Shown here piece after piece: positions 7,120 to 17,275 of a stretch of DNA of 64,000 nucleotides. Each line of letters starts with the position of its first letter. The first letter of the stretch is position 1. Source of the stretch: Opitutaceae bacterium (GTDB lineage: Bacteria > Verrucomicrobiota > Verrucomicrobiia > Opitutales > Opitutaceae). A program made the position numbers and the translations under genes. The stretch covers positions 124,001 to 188,000 of the forward strand of contig JANQRT010000024.1 of assembly GCA_028284385.1 (NCBI GenBank). The letters run 5' to 3'. The notes below the pieces were generated by a model that searched no databases, had not been told where the DNA came from, and saw only the letters and a list, made by a program, of their open reading frames with translations.

Positions 7120-9603
7120 ATGGCCCCCCACGCTAATAGGTCTTTTGGGTCGATTGCCACTACGATTATGAGACGCTTTTCGTATTTTCCATTCGTGGAA
7201 TTCTCACTTCAAGCCATCAAGAGGGTCGTCCTCATGGGAAGCCTGGTTATGCTTCAGGCAAGTATAGCTCGATCTGAAGAATCGAATAGCGAACTTGATT
7301 TCCTAACGGATATAAAACCGATTCTTGAATACTATTGCTTCGACTGTCACGGTTACGATGACACCGAGGGGGGAGTCGACCTGCTGGCTCTGCAGGAAGC
7401 CGGAAAGATCTATAGCGAACGCAAGACCTGGGAAAAGGCTCTTAAGCAAACGAAAGCCGAAGCCATGCCGCCAGATGGCGAGGAAGCTCCAACCCCAGAG
7501 GAACGGGAGCTTATCATATCCTGGATCCACGAAAAGCTAAGCTACATCGACCCTAACAAACCGGTCGACCCTGGTCATGTTACGGTTCGCCGCTTGAACC
7601 GTATTGAATACGACAATACGATAAACGATCTCTTTGAAATTCACTCGACCTTCTCGTCCGCTTTTCCCGACGACGGCGTTGGCTACGGATTCGATAACAT
7701 TGGCGACGTGCTGACCATCTCGCCCATAGCCATGGAACGCTATCTAGAAGCGGCGGAAAGGGTGACGGACATTCTTTTCAATGCCGGCCAACGCTTTGAG
7801 CTGGATCGCAACACCTTCGCTGGTTTCTTCGATATCCAGCGAGCGAAAAAAGGAAAAGGCAACAACACGACCCTGTATCCAGGAGACGAGGCGTCGATGG
7901 ATATAGAATTTCCAGTAGCTGGCGAATATGAGGTCGCGTTCAAAGCGTGGGCAATGGTTCCGGAATCAGCTGAACCAAAAAAGGACAAGTACGATGACCA
8001 ATACGGTGAAAAGAAGGTTGAGCTTTCTCCCATACCCGATTTCAAGAAAATCGTTCCTGCGCGCATCCTGGTAGACGATCAGGAGCTCGGTATCCATCTT
8101 TTGGAACCAGGGAGTAGAGAAAACTCGAAATGGACAAGGGTTCGGGTTCAGGCTAAGGCCGGCAATCGCATCATCCGCCTTCAGTTGGTCGAACCGGAGA
8201 ACTTGACCGAGGAAGAACTCGCGAAGTGGCGAGCCGATCCGCCAAGACTAGGTATGCGTTCCTGCGATATCAGTGGGCCTCATAAAGTCGACCTAGGCGA
8301 TCTTGGATCTCTACACGCTCTCCTACTGACCTCTCGGCCGGACGATGAGATTTCCGTTGATGAAGCAGCCAGGGAAATCCTGGAGCCACTTGGAGAGCGA
8401 GCCTATCGACGTCCACTGAAGAATCGCGAACTCAAGTCGCTCCTACGCTTCGTCAAGCTCGGTATGCAGCGCGGATCGGATTTTGAAAGCGCAATCGAAC
8501 GCGCGGTTCACGCCATTCTTTTGTCTCCGCATTTTCTATACAGACTCGAGCTTGGTCCAACACCGACCAATCCCGAAATGATTCATCCAGTCGGCGATTT
8601 CGCTATCGCCTCTCGCCTTTCCTACTTTCTCTGGCGCAGCGCTCCTGACGGCGAATTGCTCCGACTTGCTAGCGAAAATGGACTTTCCGATTCTAGAATC
8701 CTCGCATCCCAAGTACAGCGCATGATGGAGGATCCGAAAGCGGAACGCTTCATAGCGGACTTCTTTCGCCAGTGGCTTGATCTTCGGAAGCTCAATGATC
8801 TTTCGATCGATCGAAAGGTGTTCACCAATTTCAGCTCAAAGCTGAAGTCGGATCTTGAAAAGGAAACTCTGCTTTTCACCCGCTCCATCGCTCAGGAGAA
8901 TCGAAGCGTGCTCGAGCTTCTGAGCGCAGATTATACCTTCGCCAACAACGACTTGGCGGAGTTTTACGGTTTGCCTGAAATCGACAGCCCATTCTTCGAA
9001 AGGGTGTCTATCGCCGATCTGCCAAGACGAGGAATCCTGACCCAGGCCAGCATCCTCATGCTCACTTCCTACCCCAATCGAACATCGCCCACCAAGCGCG
9101 GGAATTGGATTTTAGAAGCCATATTGGGCGACGAGCCCCCTCCGCCACCTGCAAACGTGGCCCCGCTTGAGGATGTGAAGGAGGGTTCTTTAGACATATC
9201 ACTAAGAGAAGCTCTCAAAATCCATCGAGAACATCCCTCATGCTCTTCTTGTCACAAAACTATGGATACTATCGGCCTGGGCCTGGAGAACTTCGATGCT
9301 ATTGGGCAATGGCGCGAAATGGATGGCCCACATGTCATCGACGCCTCCGGCGATTTGCCAGGGGGTCAAACCTTCTCGTCACCTAGCGAACTCCTTGAAA
9401 TCCTGCAAAGCCGCCATGAGGATTTCGCGCGAGTCATCACCCAGAAGCTAATGACCTTCGCTTTAGGTCGCGGACTCGAGTATTATGATCGGGTAGCAGT
9501 CGACAAGATCATGGAGGAAACAAAGGGATCCGACTACCGCTTCAAGGACATCGTAAATGAAATCGCTCTTAGCCGGCCTTTCCGCCTGCAGCGAGGCGAA
9601 TAG
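7120..9603 (+). CDS. DUF1592/DUF1585 multidomain protein with cytochrome-type haem motifs
   Basis: 827 residues. After an export signal comes a planctomycete-type cytochrome domain with CFDCH at residues 73-77. The usual domain order of this family follows: DUF1587 (about 150-215, VRRLNRIEYDNTINDLF), DUF1595 (about 425-490), DUF1592 (about 500-630, FRQWLDLRKL), DUF1588 with a second CSSCH motif (about 640-745) and DUF1585 at the end (LMTFALGRGLEYYD). Members are exported and abundant in Planctomycetes and Verrucomicrobia; their reaction is not established, although c-type haem suggests electron transfer or peroxidase-like chemistry. The true start may be an internal Met at residue 17 or 39. 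It is followed by its customary DUF1552 partner. Confidence 0.88.
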   Translation: MAPHANRSFGSIATTIMRRFSYFPFVEFSLQAIKRVVLMGSLVMLQASIARSEESNSELDFLTDIKPILEYYCFDCHGYDDTEGGVDLLALQEAGKIYSERKTWEKALKQTKAEAMPPDGEEAPTPEERELIISWIHEKLSYIDPNKPVDPGHVTVRRLNRIEYDNTINDLFEIHSTFSSAFPDDGVGYGFDNIGDVLTISPIAMERYLEAAERVTDILFNAGQRFELDRNTFAGFFDIQRAKKGKGNNTTLYPGDEASMDIEFPVAGEYEVAFKAWAMVPESAEPKKDKYDDQYGEKKVELSPIPDFKKIVPARILVDDQELGIHLLEPGSRENSKWTRVRVQAKAGNRIIRLQLVEPENLTEEELAKWRADPPRLGMRSCDISGPHKVDLGDLGSLHALLLTSRPDDEISVDEAAREILEPLGERAYRRPLKNRELKSLLRFVKLGMQRGSDFESAIERAVHAILLSPHFLYRLELGPTPTNPEMIHPVGDFAIASRLSYFLWRSAPDGELLRLASENGLSDSRILASQVQRMMEDPKAERFIADFFRQWLDLRKLNDLSIDRKVFTNFSSKLKSDLEKETLLFTRSIAQENRSVLELLSADYTFANNDLAEFYGLPEIDSPFFERVSIADLPRRGILTQASILMLTSYPNRTSPTKRGNWILEAILGDEPPPPPANVAPLEDVKEGSLDISLREALKIHREHPSCSSCHKTMDTIGLGLENFDAIGQWREMDGPHVIDASGDLPGGQTFSSPSELLEILQSRHEDFARVITQKLMTFALGRGLEYYDRVAVDKIMEETKGSDYRFKDIVNEIALSRPFRLQRGE

Positions 9604-9805
9604 GAAACCAGTCCCAAGCCCAAGAATCCAATCGAAATGTAAATTCGTCGATCCAAACTGGAGGGAATTGGCGAATGGAAAGCTCTTTTTCCATGATTTT
9701 GGGATAATTCTATAGTAAATTCCCTGGAGCTCGGCGTTTCTCAGTCTTTGAAACGTTAAGCTGTAATCCGGGAGAGCTTTTAATTTTTCAACGCGATCTA
9801 CACAT

Positions 9806-11161
9806 ATGAACCCCATTTCAAGAAGACATTTTCTTCGTGGCGCAGGAGTGGCCGTGAGTCTGCCGTTTCTAGACGCGATGGTCCCCTCCATTCTCGGCAA
9901 AGCCACAGCCGCCAAGAAGGCTGCGGCGGCAGCCGCTGCTAAGCCCCCAGTTCGACTGGGTTGGATTTATTTTCCGAATGGCGTGATCAGGGATGACTGG
10001 ACGCTTGATGGATTGGGAACGGGATTCGATTTCAAATTCAACAAAACCAACGCCCCGCTAGAAAAAGTAAGAGATCACGTCCTGATGTTCTCGAACATCT
10101 CGCATGACAAGGCGAATAAGAATGGAGACGGTCCCGGCGATCACTCGCGTTGTTCAGCAACCTTTCTCACTGCGTCCCAAGCTCGGAAAACGCAGGGAAA
10201 AGACATCTATCTGGGCATTTCCGCCGACCAAGTGGCGGCTCAGCATATCGCTCAAGGCACCCGTCTTCCATCGCTCGAGCTGACGCTTGAAAAAGGAAAG
10301 CAGGAGGGGCGTTGCGATTCGGGTTATAGTTGCGTGTATCTTTCCAATATTTCCTGGCGCTCGCCAACCCAGCCGGCCAGTCCTGAAATCAATCCGCGAC
10401 GCGCCTTCGATCGTCTCTTCGGCATGACGGGAGCCGATGCGGAAAAGTTCAAAGCTCGCGCTCTCGATCGCCAAAGCGTACTGGACTTTGTGGCCGATGA
10501 CGCTCGTTCGCTCCGCAAGAAACTCGGAACCACCGATAAGCGGAAGCTGGACGAGTACTTTGAAAGCGTTCGCGAAACGGAGCTCTACATCAATCGAGTG
10601 GCCAATATGCCTCCCGCGAAGGTTTCCGCTAACCAGCGCCCTCCCGAGAATCCCGACAACATCGTTCACCACTCTCGTCTGATGTACGATCTTATGGTCT
10701 TAGCATACCAAACGGATTCAACCCGCGTGATTTCCAACATGCTGGCCGATGGCCAAACCAATCGTATCTACGAGAATCTAGGCATTAGCTCTGGTCACCA
10801 TCAGCTAACCCACAGCCGCGGAAAAGCGGAGGAGATTCAAAGGATCGATCAGTTCCTCGTAGAGGAATTCGCCCGATTCATTAAGAAGCTCGCTGATACG
10901 CCTGACGGCCAGGGCAGGCTGATAGACAACTGCCTCATCGCTTACGGATCTGGAATTGGCGATGGCAGAAGGCATGATCACGACTTCCTGCCTACCGTCC
11001 TGGCTGGACACGGAGGTGGAGCTGTCGATCCGGGTCGCCACGTCGTCGCTGAAGAAAGAACGCCCATGGCCAATATTTACGTTTCAATGCTCCAGGCGGC
11101 AGGGGCTCCTGTAGATGCCTTCGGCGACAGTACAGGACCCATGGCAGGGCTGAAAGTTTGA
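9806..11161 (+). CDS. DUF1552 protein with Tat signal
   Basis: 451 residues. The N-terminus ISRRHFLRGAGVAVSLPFLD is a twin-arginine export signal, so the protein is probably folded, perhaps with a cofactor, before crossing the membrane. The rest matches DUF1552: LGWIYFPNGV, a SCSATFLT-like segment (HSRCSATFLTASQ), a YGSGIGDG-x-RHDH motif and a short C-terminal helix. DUF1552 genes almost always sit next to DUF1592 genes, as here, 202 bases downstream on the same strand, so the two likely act together in the periplasm or at the cell surface. The molecular function is not known. The RRHFLRG start decides the choice of ATG. Confidence 0.9.
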   Translation: MNPISRRHFLRGAGVAVSLPFLDAMVPSILGKATAAKKAAAAAAAKPPVRLGWIYFPNGVIRDDWTLDGLGTGFDFKFNKTNAPLEKVRDHVLMFSNISHDKANKNGDGPGDHSRCSATFLTASQARKTQGKDIYLGISADQVAAQHIAQGTRLPSLELTLEKGKQEGRCDSGYSCVYLSNISWRSPTQPASPEINPRRAFDRLFGMTGADAEKFKARALDRQSVLDFVADDARSLRKKLGTTDKRKLDEYFESVRETELYINRVANMPPAKVSANQRPPENPDNIVHHSRLMYDLMVLAYQTDSTRVISNMLADGQTNRIYENLGISSGHHQLTHSRGKAEEIQRIDQFLVEEFARFIKKLADTPDGQGRLIDNCLIAYGSGIGDGRRHDHDFLPTVLAGHGGGAVDPGRHVVAEERTPMANIYVSMLQAAGAPVDAFGDSTGPMAGLKV

Positions 11162-11212
11162 GGGGCCGAAACCGTCTCAATTGAAGGCGATTTGGCTAGC
11201 TTCAGATTGCGA

Positions 11213-12190
11213 TCAGAATTTGATCTCAGCCTTTCGGTGGCTCTCGCCTTTTTCATCGTGTATTGAAACGCTGGCGACTCGTTGATTCCAGTCGATTTCG
11301 ATCAGCCCAAAGTTGTTCTGGTGAAACACTTTGCCGACTCGATGCCGATTGGGCTCTCCGGAAAAGCTGGTCCAAGCATTGGTGAGGCTACTAGAGGTGA
11401 TATCGTAAAGTGGATACGTTACCCCTTCGATATTCATCTTCGATATCTCGGCTATGTGTCGATCGCCACTTAGAAAAACGACTCCTTTGGCTTTCGTGCT
11501 ACGAAGCAGATCCAAAAGCCGCTGACGAGCTTTCGGAAACTCGGCCCACTTCTCGTATTTGTGATCTTCAGGAATCACTTGAATTCCCGAGGCGATGAAA
11601 TGCAGACTGGCCTTGCTTTGAGATAACTGCCTTTCCAACCAAGCCCATTGCGTTTCGCCGAGAATATCGCCGTTCGGATCATCTGGATCATCGCGATGAT
11701 AGCGACAGTCCAGGAGAATAAGCTTAACTTGCCGATCTTTTGGTCCGTACTTGTGGCTCCAATACACCCCTTCTTGCAGCCGACGAGAACTATCTGTGGG
11801 CGTATCCAGAAAATCCAGCAGGGCCTTCTGACTAGCAACTTTGGCGGGAAATTCCTTTCCTCCGTTGTTTATTCCGAAATCATGATCATCCCAAGTGCCT
11901 ACCACTTCGCACGATCCGCGAAGCTTGGCGTAGCCTGGCTTCGACCTTAAAGCGCCGTATTTGGCTGCCAGAATATTGGGGTCTTCCGTGTCGCCATAGA
12001 TATTATCTCCCAGCCAAATCCAAACCTGAGGCTTTTGCTCCAACACAGCCTCCCAAATAGGCTGTTCGAGGTTCTGTTTCGCACAGGACCCGAAGGCCAG
12101 ACGGGTTATTTCCATATCGCTCGTCTCTTCCGCATAGGTGGAGCTTAACCATATAGCTAAACTGAGAACTAGGACTGCCAATCGATTCAT
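11213..12190 (-). CDS. PhoD-like metallophosphatase, exported
   Basis: 325 residues with a signal peptide (MNRLAVLVLSLAIWLSSTYA). The metal-binding motifs of the PhoD-type phosphodiesterase/phosphatase family are in order: FGSCAKQ, WLGDNIYGDTED, GTWDDHDFGINN and FLSGDRHIAEI. It is a compact version lacking the N-terminal beta domain of Bacillus PhoD. Members cleave phosphomonoesters or phosphodiesters outside the cytoplasm with Fe/Ca cofactors; many of these short forms have no known substrate. It is convergent with the DUF1552 gene (51 bases apart) and transcribed away from the PQQ-propeller gene, with which it shares a 187-base divergent promoter region. Confidence 0.88.
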   Translation of the reverse strand: MNRLAVLVLSLAIWLSSTYAEETSDMEITRLAFGSCAKQNLEQPIWEAVLEQKPQVWIWLGDNIYGDTEDPNILAAKYGALRSKPGYAKLRGSCEVVGTWDDHDFGINNGGKEFPAKVASQKALLDFLDTPTDSSRRLQEGVYWSHKYGPKDRQVKLILLDCRYHRDDPDDPNGDILGETQWAWLERQLSQSKASLHFIASGIQVIPEDHKYEKWAEFPKARQRLLDLLRSTKAKGVVFLSGDRHIAEISKMNIEGVTYPLYDITSSSLTNAWTSFSGEPNRHRVGKVFHQNNFGLIEIDWNQRVASVSIHDEKGESHRKAEIKF

Positions 12191-12377
12191 GGCTCCTTTC
12201 TAGACGCTAACGCTCCCACAACAATCCAAAACCTATTCGTCATGAAAATGAGCCGCAAATCGGCCAAGGCTTGCAAACTTCTGATCCAGAGCTGAAGAAT
12301 GCTTTTTCAACAGCAAGGCAATGCAGTGGCCTTCCACCTTTATTTGATTCACTACTCCCCTTGTCACTCACTCCCTG

Positions 12378-13703
12378 ATGAATTCATCCTCCCTTTGCCG
12401 AACTAGCTGTATTCGAAAACGAATACATTTATCGATCCTTACGCTCGCTTTGCTACCTCTGGCGAACTTTGCTACGTCAAAAACCACATCCGAAACGTGG
12501 CCACAATTTCGAGGGCCGAATGGAGCGGCTTATGTTCAAGACCAAAGCATCCCAACCAAGCTAAACGAAAAGAGTCTTCGCTGGTCCGCCGAACTGCCTG
12601 GACCGGGTAGCAGTTCGCCGGTCGTTTGGGGCAGCCGAGTTTTCGTAACGTCCGAAATCCGCGAAGAAGGAAGGATCGAGCTGGTATGTCTGGATGCGAT
12701 AAGTGGCGAGAAAATCTGGTCTCAGTCAAAATCGATTGGAGACTACCGCACCCACCAATTCAATAACACGGCAGCGGGCACTCCAAGTGTTACCAATGGC
12801 CTGGTCGTCTTTAGCTGGTACGACGCCCGCAAATCAAGAACCATGCTGGGCGCTTACACTCATAATGGCGAGCTGGTTTGGGAGAAGGCGGTTAGCGATT
12901 ACCAAGGACGGCATGGAGCAACTGTCAGCCCGGTGATCAGAGATGGGCTAGTCATCATGGGCCTCATTCATTCTGGTGGTGGGCATGTACAAGCCTTTGC
13001 TCTTAAAGACGGGTCGCCGATTTGGAAATCTAGCGAATTCTCAGGAGGCAAAACGTCTTACATAACCCCACTCATTCGGGAGAAGAAGGAGTCTGATGGC
13101 GTATCCAAAGAAGTGATCATTGTGGCGAATAGCATCGGTATGGTGGCGTTGGACTTCGCTTCCGGCAGGAAAATCTGGAGTTTGCCAGACGTTTTCACCG
13201 CTCGCACAATCGCTTCGCCTATTCTCGCTCACAAGGATAGCGAGACGGGAGAAGACTTGATCATGGCCGGTTGTAAGAGCGGCGTTTTTCTCGCCGCTCG
13301 CACACCTCGCTGGGAGGGAGAAAAAAGGATTTCAGAACCTCAGATAGCTTGGGCCATGGAGAGCCGAACTCCCTACGTGCCCACACCCGTTTCAAGCGGT
13401 CGTGTGGTATATGCTTTGGAAGACGGCGGCACTCTAGCCGCTTTAGACGCGGAAACGGGGGTTGAACGTTGGACCGGCCGGATGCCGGGAAACTTCTATG
13501 CCTCTCCTCTATTGGTTGGCGACAAGCTCTACTGCCTTTCGCGAGCTGGCGAAATGTGGATCGTCAATACTGGAGAACGTTTCGAAGTGCTAGCGACGCA
13601 TTCCCTCAATCCGCCAGAGGACGTGACTTGGTGCGACGCCACGCCAGCCGTCGCTCACAATCGCATCTACATTCGCCTGGGATCGCGCCTGGATTGCTTC
13701 TAA
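12378..13703 (+). CDS. Exported PQQ-like (BamB-type) beta-propeller protein
   Basis: 441 residues with a signal peptide ending near residue 34, then WPQFRGPNGAAYV, the typical start of verrucomicrobial and planctomycetal PQQ-like propeller proteins. Repeats of the type LVCLDAISGEKIWSQS, ALKDGSPIWKS, ALDFASGRKIWSL and ALDAETGVERWTG show the blade motif A-x-D-x-x-x-G-x-x-x-W. There is no dehydrogenase active site or haem motif, so a PQQ cofactor is not implied; it is more likely a binding or scaffolding propeller like BamB. It stands 18 bases before the start of the pentapeptide-repeat genes and may be co-transcribed with them. Confidence 0.85.
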   Translation: MNSSSLCRTSCIRKRIHLSILTLALLPLANFATSKTTSETWPQFRGPNGAAYVQDQSIPTKLNEKSLRWSAELPGPGSSSPVVWGSRVFVTSEIREEGRIELVCLDAISGEKIWSQSKSIGDYRTHQFNNTAAGTPSVTNGLVVFSWYDARKSRTMLGAYTHNGELVWEKAVSDYQGRHGATVSPVIRDGLVIMGLIHSGGGHVQAFALKDGSPIWKSSEFSGGKTSYITPLIREKKESDGVSKEVIIVANSIGMVALDFASGRKIWSLPDVFTARTIASPILAHKDSETGEDLIMAGCKSGVFLAARTPRWEGEKRISEPQIAWAMESRTPYVPTPVSSGRVVYALEDGGTLAALDAETGVERWTGRMPGNFYASPLLVGDKLYCLSRAGEMWIVNTGERFEVLATHSLNPPEDVTWCDATPAVAHNRIYIRLGSRLDCF

Positions 13704-13721
13704 GTCCCGGAGGCAATCAAA

Positions 13722-14690
13722 TTGTCCCCAATGCATCCCGATCAAGGAGATTCCTCTTCGCCTTTTTCAAGGAATGAGGCCGTTCAGCGTATCCTAGAAC
13801 TTGAGACAGAGATTGAGGCTTTCGAAAACAGATCGGATCAAAGCTCAAGGCGACGCCTACGTCTGCTTGATTTGGGCCGAAAAACAGCTCTTTACGCTAT
13901 CTTCGGCAAAGGGTTGACCAGATCATTCGGCGAGTTGCTACAAGCGGTTAAAGAACAGCGACGCCCCTATCTAGGAAAGGAATTGGCTAAAACTCTGGAC
14001 ATGGCCAGCCGCAAGCTAATCGGCTACAAGCGTTGGCTTCTCATTCTTGGACTTCTTGCCGCGACTCCCGGAATCGTATCCATGATTCTACTATGGCAGC
14101 AGAATCTTACGGTAGCCAAATCGAAAGACGACAAGATAAGCGACTTGGACAATTTCGAACGGGTTATTCTGCTCACCACTATCTACAATACCTACGACAA
14201 AAGCGAGGCCGGAATGCTCACCACGCCTGTCTCCAGTCCCGTCAATCGTCGTGACGCCGTTTTGCGTCTCATCGAGCGCGACGCCTTGGAATTAGCAGCT
14301 ACGACTGAGCAAGACCTCCTTAATACAAATCGGATGGTCGATCTCTCACTAGCTCCGTTGAAGGAAGTCGATTTCTCTCCTCTTCCTGGCAAGAATCCAA
14401 CTCGCTTTAAGGACATCGGGTTTGTAAACTCGGATTTCGAGGACGCCTCATTCGCTCAATGTCGATTCGAGCACGTCTGGTTCTCGTATGCCTACCTGAC
14501 GCGAACGAGTTTCCGGAACGCCCAGTTTGTGGATACGGCGTTTGACAACGCAAGCATTCGAGAGGCCGACTTTACAGGAGCTGTTTTCGAGAATTGCGAT
14601 TTCACGGGAGCAACCTTTGATGCGGCTACGGTTTGGCCTGAAACTTTCGACGCTATCGCCGCCGGAGCAACTCTTGTTAACGTCGAATGA
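13722..14690 (+). CDS. Membrane-anchored pentapeptide-repeat protein A
   Basis: 322 residues. The start is a TTG at 13722, chosen because GGAGG lies exactly 8 bases upstream; the next ATG (13731) would be 17 bases away. The first ~100 residues are charged helices, followed by one membrane segment at about residues 105-125 (LLILGLLAATPGIVSMILLW). The rest is extracytoplasmic or lumenal and ends in pentapeptide-like repeats: DFEDASFAQCRFEHVWF, TSFRNAQFVDTAFDNASI and ADFTGAVFENCDFTGATF. The next gene encodes a paralogue with the same layout and overlaps it as ATGA. Pentapeptide repeats form a right-handed quadrilateral helix used as a binding scaffold. No function is known for this pair. Confidence 0.8.
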   Translation: MSPMHPDQGDSSSPFSRNEAVQRILELETEIEAFENRSDQSSRRRLRLLDLGRKTALYAIFGKGLTRSFGELLQAVKEQRRPYLGKELAKTLDMASRKLIGYKRWLLILGLLAATPGIVSMILLWQQNLTVAKSKDDKISDLDNFERVILLTTIYNTYDKSEAGMLTTPVSSPVNRRDAVLRLIERDALELAATTEQDLLNTNRMVDLSLAPLKEVDFSPLPGKNPTRFKDIGFVNSDFEDASFAQCRFEHVWFSYAYLTRTSFRNAQFVDTAFDNASIREADFTGAVFENCDFTGATFDAATVWPETFDAIAAGATLVNVE

Positions 14691-15994
14691 AAGAAATGAC
14701 GACCAGGCAAGCGGAGCTTGAGGGCTTGAGCGACGATCAACTAAAGGACCTGCTTTGGCGCTTGGAAATTCGATACGCTAAACTGCAAAGACGCTTTCAA
14801 AGGGAAGAACTATTTGCCGCTTTCGCCAAACGTCGCGTGACTCGCATCGCTTGGGACACGGTGAGCATTGCTCGGCTCGATAATCGCATCGAACGGCTTT
14901 TCGAAGCCGTGCGAAACGGAGTGAAGCCTTGGCCTGCCAACGAGGCTCTCGGTGTCGTGGATGGCTTGGCTAGTCGACTGGTCTCCAAGCGACTCACCCT
15001 GGGTCTCATCGCCGTCATCACAATCGTCCCCGCCTTCGCCTCGCTCATTTTGCTAGCCAAGCAGAACGCCGACATGGTGGAGCAGAATCGAGCGGAGGAA
15101 ATATCCAGCTACAAGCTCAACCGCTCGCTTTTGTATGATCGGCTTTTCACCACCATGCTGCAATGGGACTACTCTGGCGAAGAACCCAGGCAAGTTCGGC
15201 TCCCTTTCAACCATCAGCGTATCCGAGCCGAGTCGTTTGGAACGCTAATCGCCCTGGACAAGCAACGCTGGACCGATGCCGAAAGAACCGCCATGCCGCC
15301 GACTCGCTACGTCGATCTTCGTAGCTGCAATCTTTACAAGGTATCAGTTGGCGGCCGGATTGGATTAATCAGGGACCAGGAGCGAAACGATTTTTCCAGA
15401 GTGTTTCTAGAGAATGCCAACCTCGTAGGCGCTTCCTTTCTCAACTCGAAACTGGATGGCTCCGTGTTTCGATACTGCGAGGCCCAAGGGGCGACGTTTT
15501 CAAGCCCCTCGGCAATCGCTACCGACTTCACAGGAATTCAAGCCGAGAACGCCGAATTCTATTACGATCCTAAAAGCCAAACCCCTCTCGATCTTACCAA
15601 TTCCAATTTTAGCCAAGCGAACCTGCGCAACGCCGTTTTCGAGCAGGCATGGCTGCAGAATTGCGATTTCGAAAGCGCTGATTTCACAGGATCCAAATTC
15701 GATACATGCCAGATCCTGGAGTGCGACTTTACAACGGCTCTGCTAGGAAATGGTATCGATTTCAGCAATACAGTGATCCATAAAACGCTTTTCTTGGAAG
15801 AACAACTTGAAAACGTAATCTTGCCTCCGTTCGGATACGTCGAAGAGACGGAAACTGAGGAAGTTAAAAGGGTAATGACCAACGCCGAGCAATACGAAGC
15901 CTGGTACGCCGAGCAAGCTGCTATCATGGAAAAACTAGCCAACGAAGAACTCAGGGAGCTTGGATTTGAAGGGACTTTGGACGACTTGAACTAG
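14687..15994 (+). CDS. Membrane-anchored pentapeptide-repeat protein B
   Basis: 435 residues with the same build as the gene before it: N-terminal charged helices with a coiled-coil look (residues 1-95), one membrane segment at about 100-125 (LTLGLIAVITIVPAFASLILL), then a long region with pentapeptide-like repeats (ANLVGASFLNSKLDGSVF; SNFSQANLRNAVFEQAWL; CDFESADFTGSKF) and an acidic C-terminal helix. Both proteins share the pattern P-x-x-x-S-x-I-L-L-x-x-Q-N at the membrane exit. The overlap ATGA implies co-translation, so the two may form a hetero-oligomer across the membrane. No catalytic motif is seen. Confidence 0.8.
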   Translation: MKEMTTRQAELEGLSDDQLKDLLWRLEIRYAKLQRRFQREELFAAFAKRRVTRIAWDTVSIARLDNRIERLFEAVRNGVKPWPANEALGVVDGLASRLVSKRLTLGLIAVITIVPAFASLILLAKQNADMVEQNRAEEISSYKLNRSLLYDRLFTTMLQWDYSGEEPRQVRLPFNHQRIRAESFGTLIALDKQRWTDAERTAMPPTRYVDLRSCNLYKVSVGGRIGLIRDQERNDFSRVFLENANLVGASFLNSKLDGSVFRYCEAQGATFSSPSAIATDFTGIQAENAEFYYDPKSQTPLDLTNSNFSQANLRNAVFEQAWLQNCDFESADFTGSKFDTCQILECDFTTALLGNGIDFSNTVIHKTLFLEEQLENVILPPFGYVEETETEEVKRVMTNAEQYEAWYAEQAAIMEKLANEELRELGFEGTLDDLN

Positions 15995-16044
15995 TCTGCC
16001 GGAATGAGCTTTCACTTAAAACCATTTTCCTTACTAACAAACAG

Positions 16045-17118
16045 ATGAAAATCATTCTAACGCTTTGGGGATTTCTGTCGCTTTGTACGGTATCTTTTTC
16101 GCAAAACGCCGAGCTGCTAGAGACCATCGAAAAACATGAAAAGGCTGTGCATCCCATGGACGACTGGATGCGCGACCCTTATATCATTCTAGGTCCCGAT
16201 GATCAGTATTACCTGACCGCAACAACCCAAATCAACGAGACTCGCAGTCGCAGTGTTCCGGTTTGGAAAAGCGACAATCTGGCCGATTGGGAGTTCGTCG
16301 GCTTTCCCTACACGATCGACGACGCCAGCAACCTAGACTCTTTCGAAAGGCGGCTTGAGGAGAGAAACATCGAGCGAAAAGGACGAGGACAAGAAGAGCA
16401 GCCCTTACGGGTCTGGGCTCCCGAGCTTCACTTTATCAACGGCCGTTGGGCAATTATTCATACTTCGAATGTCGGTCTGGGGAATTTCATTCTCACTCGA
16501 GATGCAGGATTGTATTCAAAAATCACGGACTGGGGTTCATCGTTTGGTCGACATCACGATCCGTTCATCTTTCAGGACGACGATGGCGGCAATTATCTGG
16601 TCGCTAAATGCACCGAGATTATAAAGCTGAAAGACGATCTGTCCGGATTTGAAGGAGAACCCGTTAGAGTTGATCCGTCCAACCGAAGAATGGGCCATGA
16701 GGGAGCCTTCATCATCAAGTTCCAAGGGAAGTACGTGCTTTTCGGGACTGCCTGGTCGACGGACACCATGCGACATGGAACCTATAATCTTTACTACTGC
16801 ACAGCCGACTCGATTACAGGACCTTATGGCCCTAGGAAATTCGCCGGACGCTTTCTGGGTCATGGCACTTTGTTCCAAGACAAGCAGGACCGCTGGTGGT
16901 GTACGGCCTTCTATAATGCGAATCGCCCCACCCTTTCATCTCAGGAAGCTCGAGAAGGAGATTTGTCCGATACGGCTTATACAATAAACCAACAGGGTCT
17001 GACGCTGGTTCCCATGGAGATTCAAATGAAAGACGGAGAAGTACTCGTGTATCCAAAAGATAAGGACTATCGTTATCCAGGTTCGGAAGAAGTCCAGAAG
17101 TTCGACTTGGCTTTTTAA
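16045..17118 (+). CDS. Exported glycoside hydrolase family 43-like protein
   Basis: 357 residues with a signal peptide (first ~19 residues). The five-bladed propeller signature of GH43 is visible: DDWMRDPYIILGPDDQYYL carries the first catalytic Asp, LRVWAPELHFINGRW is the second blade, a HHDPFIFQDDDGGNYLV segment follows, and GHEGAFIIKFQGKYVLFG carries the likely general-acid Glu. GH43 and related families split arabinosides, xylosides or galactosides. The specific substrate cannot be told from the sequence. It is 50 bases after the pentapeptide-repeat pair, and is followed by a 157-base gap. Confidence 0.8.
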   Translation: MKIILTLWGFLSLCTVSFSQNAELLETIEKHEKAVHPMDDWMRDPYIILGPDDQYYLTATTQINETRSRSVPVWKSDNLADWEFVGFPYTIDDASNLDSFERRLEERNIERKGRGQEEQPLRVWAPELHFINGRWAIIHTSNVGLGNFILTRDAGLYSKITDWGSSFGRHHDPFIFQDDDGGNYLVAKCTEIIKLKDDLSGFEGEPVRVDPSNRRMGHEGAFIIKFQGKYVLFGTAWSTDTMRHGTYNLYYCTADSITGPYGPRKFAGRFLGHGTLFQDKQDRWWCTAFYNANRPTLSSQEAREGDLSDTAYTINQQGLTLVPMEIQMKDGEVLVYPKDKDYRYPGSEEVQKFDLAF

Positions 17119-17275
17119 GCCAAGACAGCCGTTCTCGAAAGTGCAACAGACTGCTTCAAAAAGACTTGAGCCAACCTGGGAGGAGGCTTATTGATATAGT
17201 GTCCTCTTTTCCTGATCGATGGCGCAACCCTCCATCGATTTCGAGAACCAACTCTAACCATAAACCAACCCCAAC

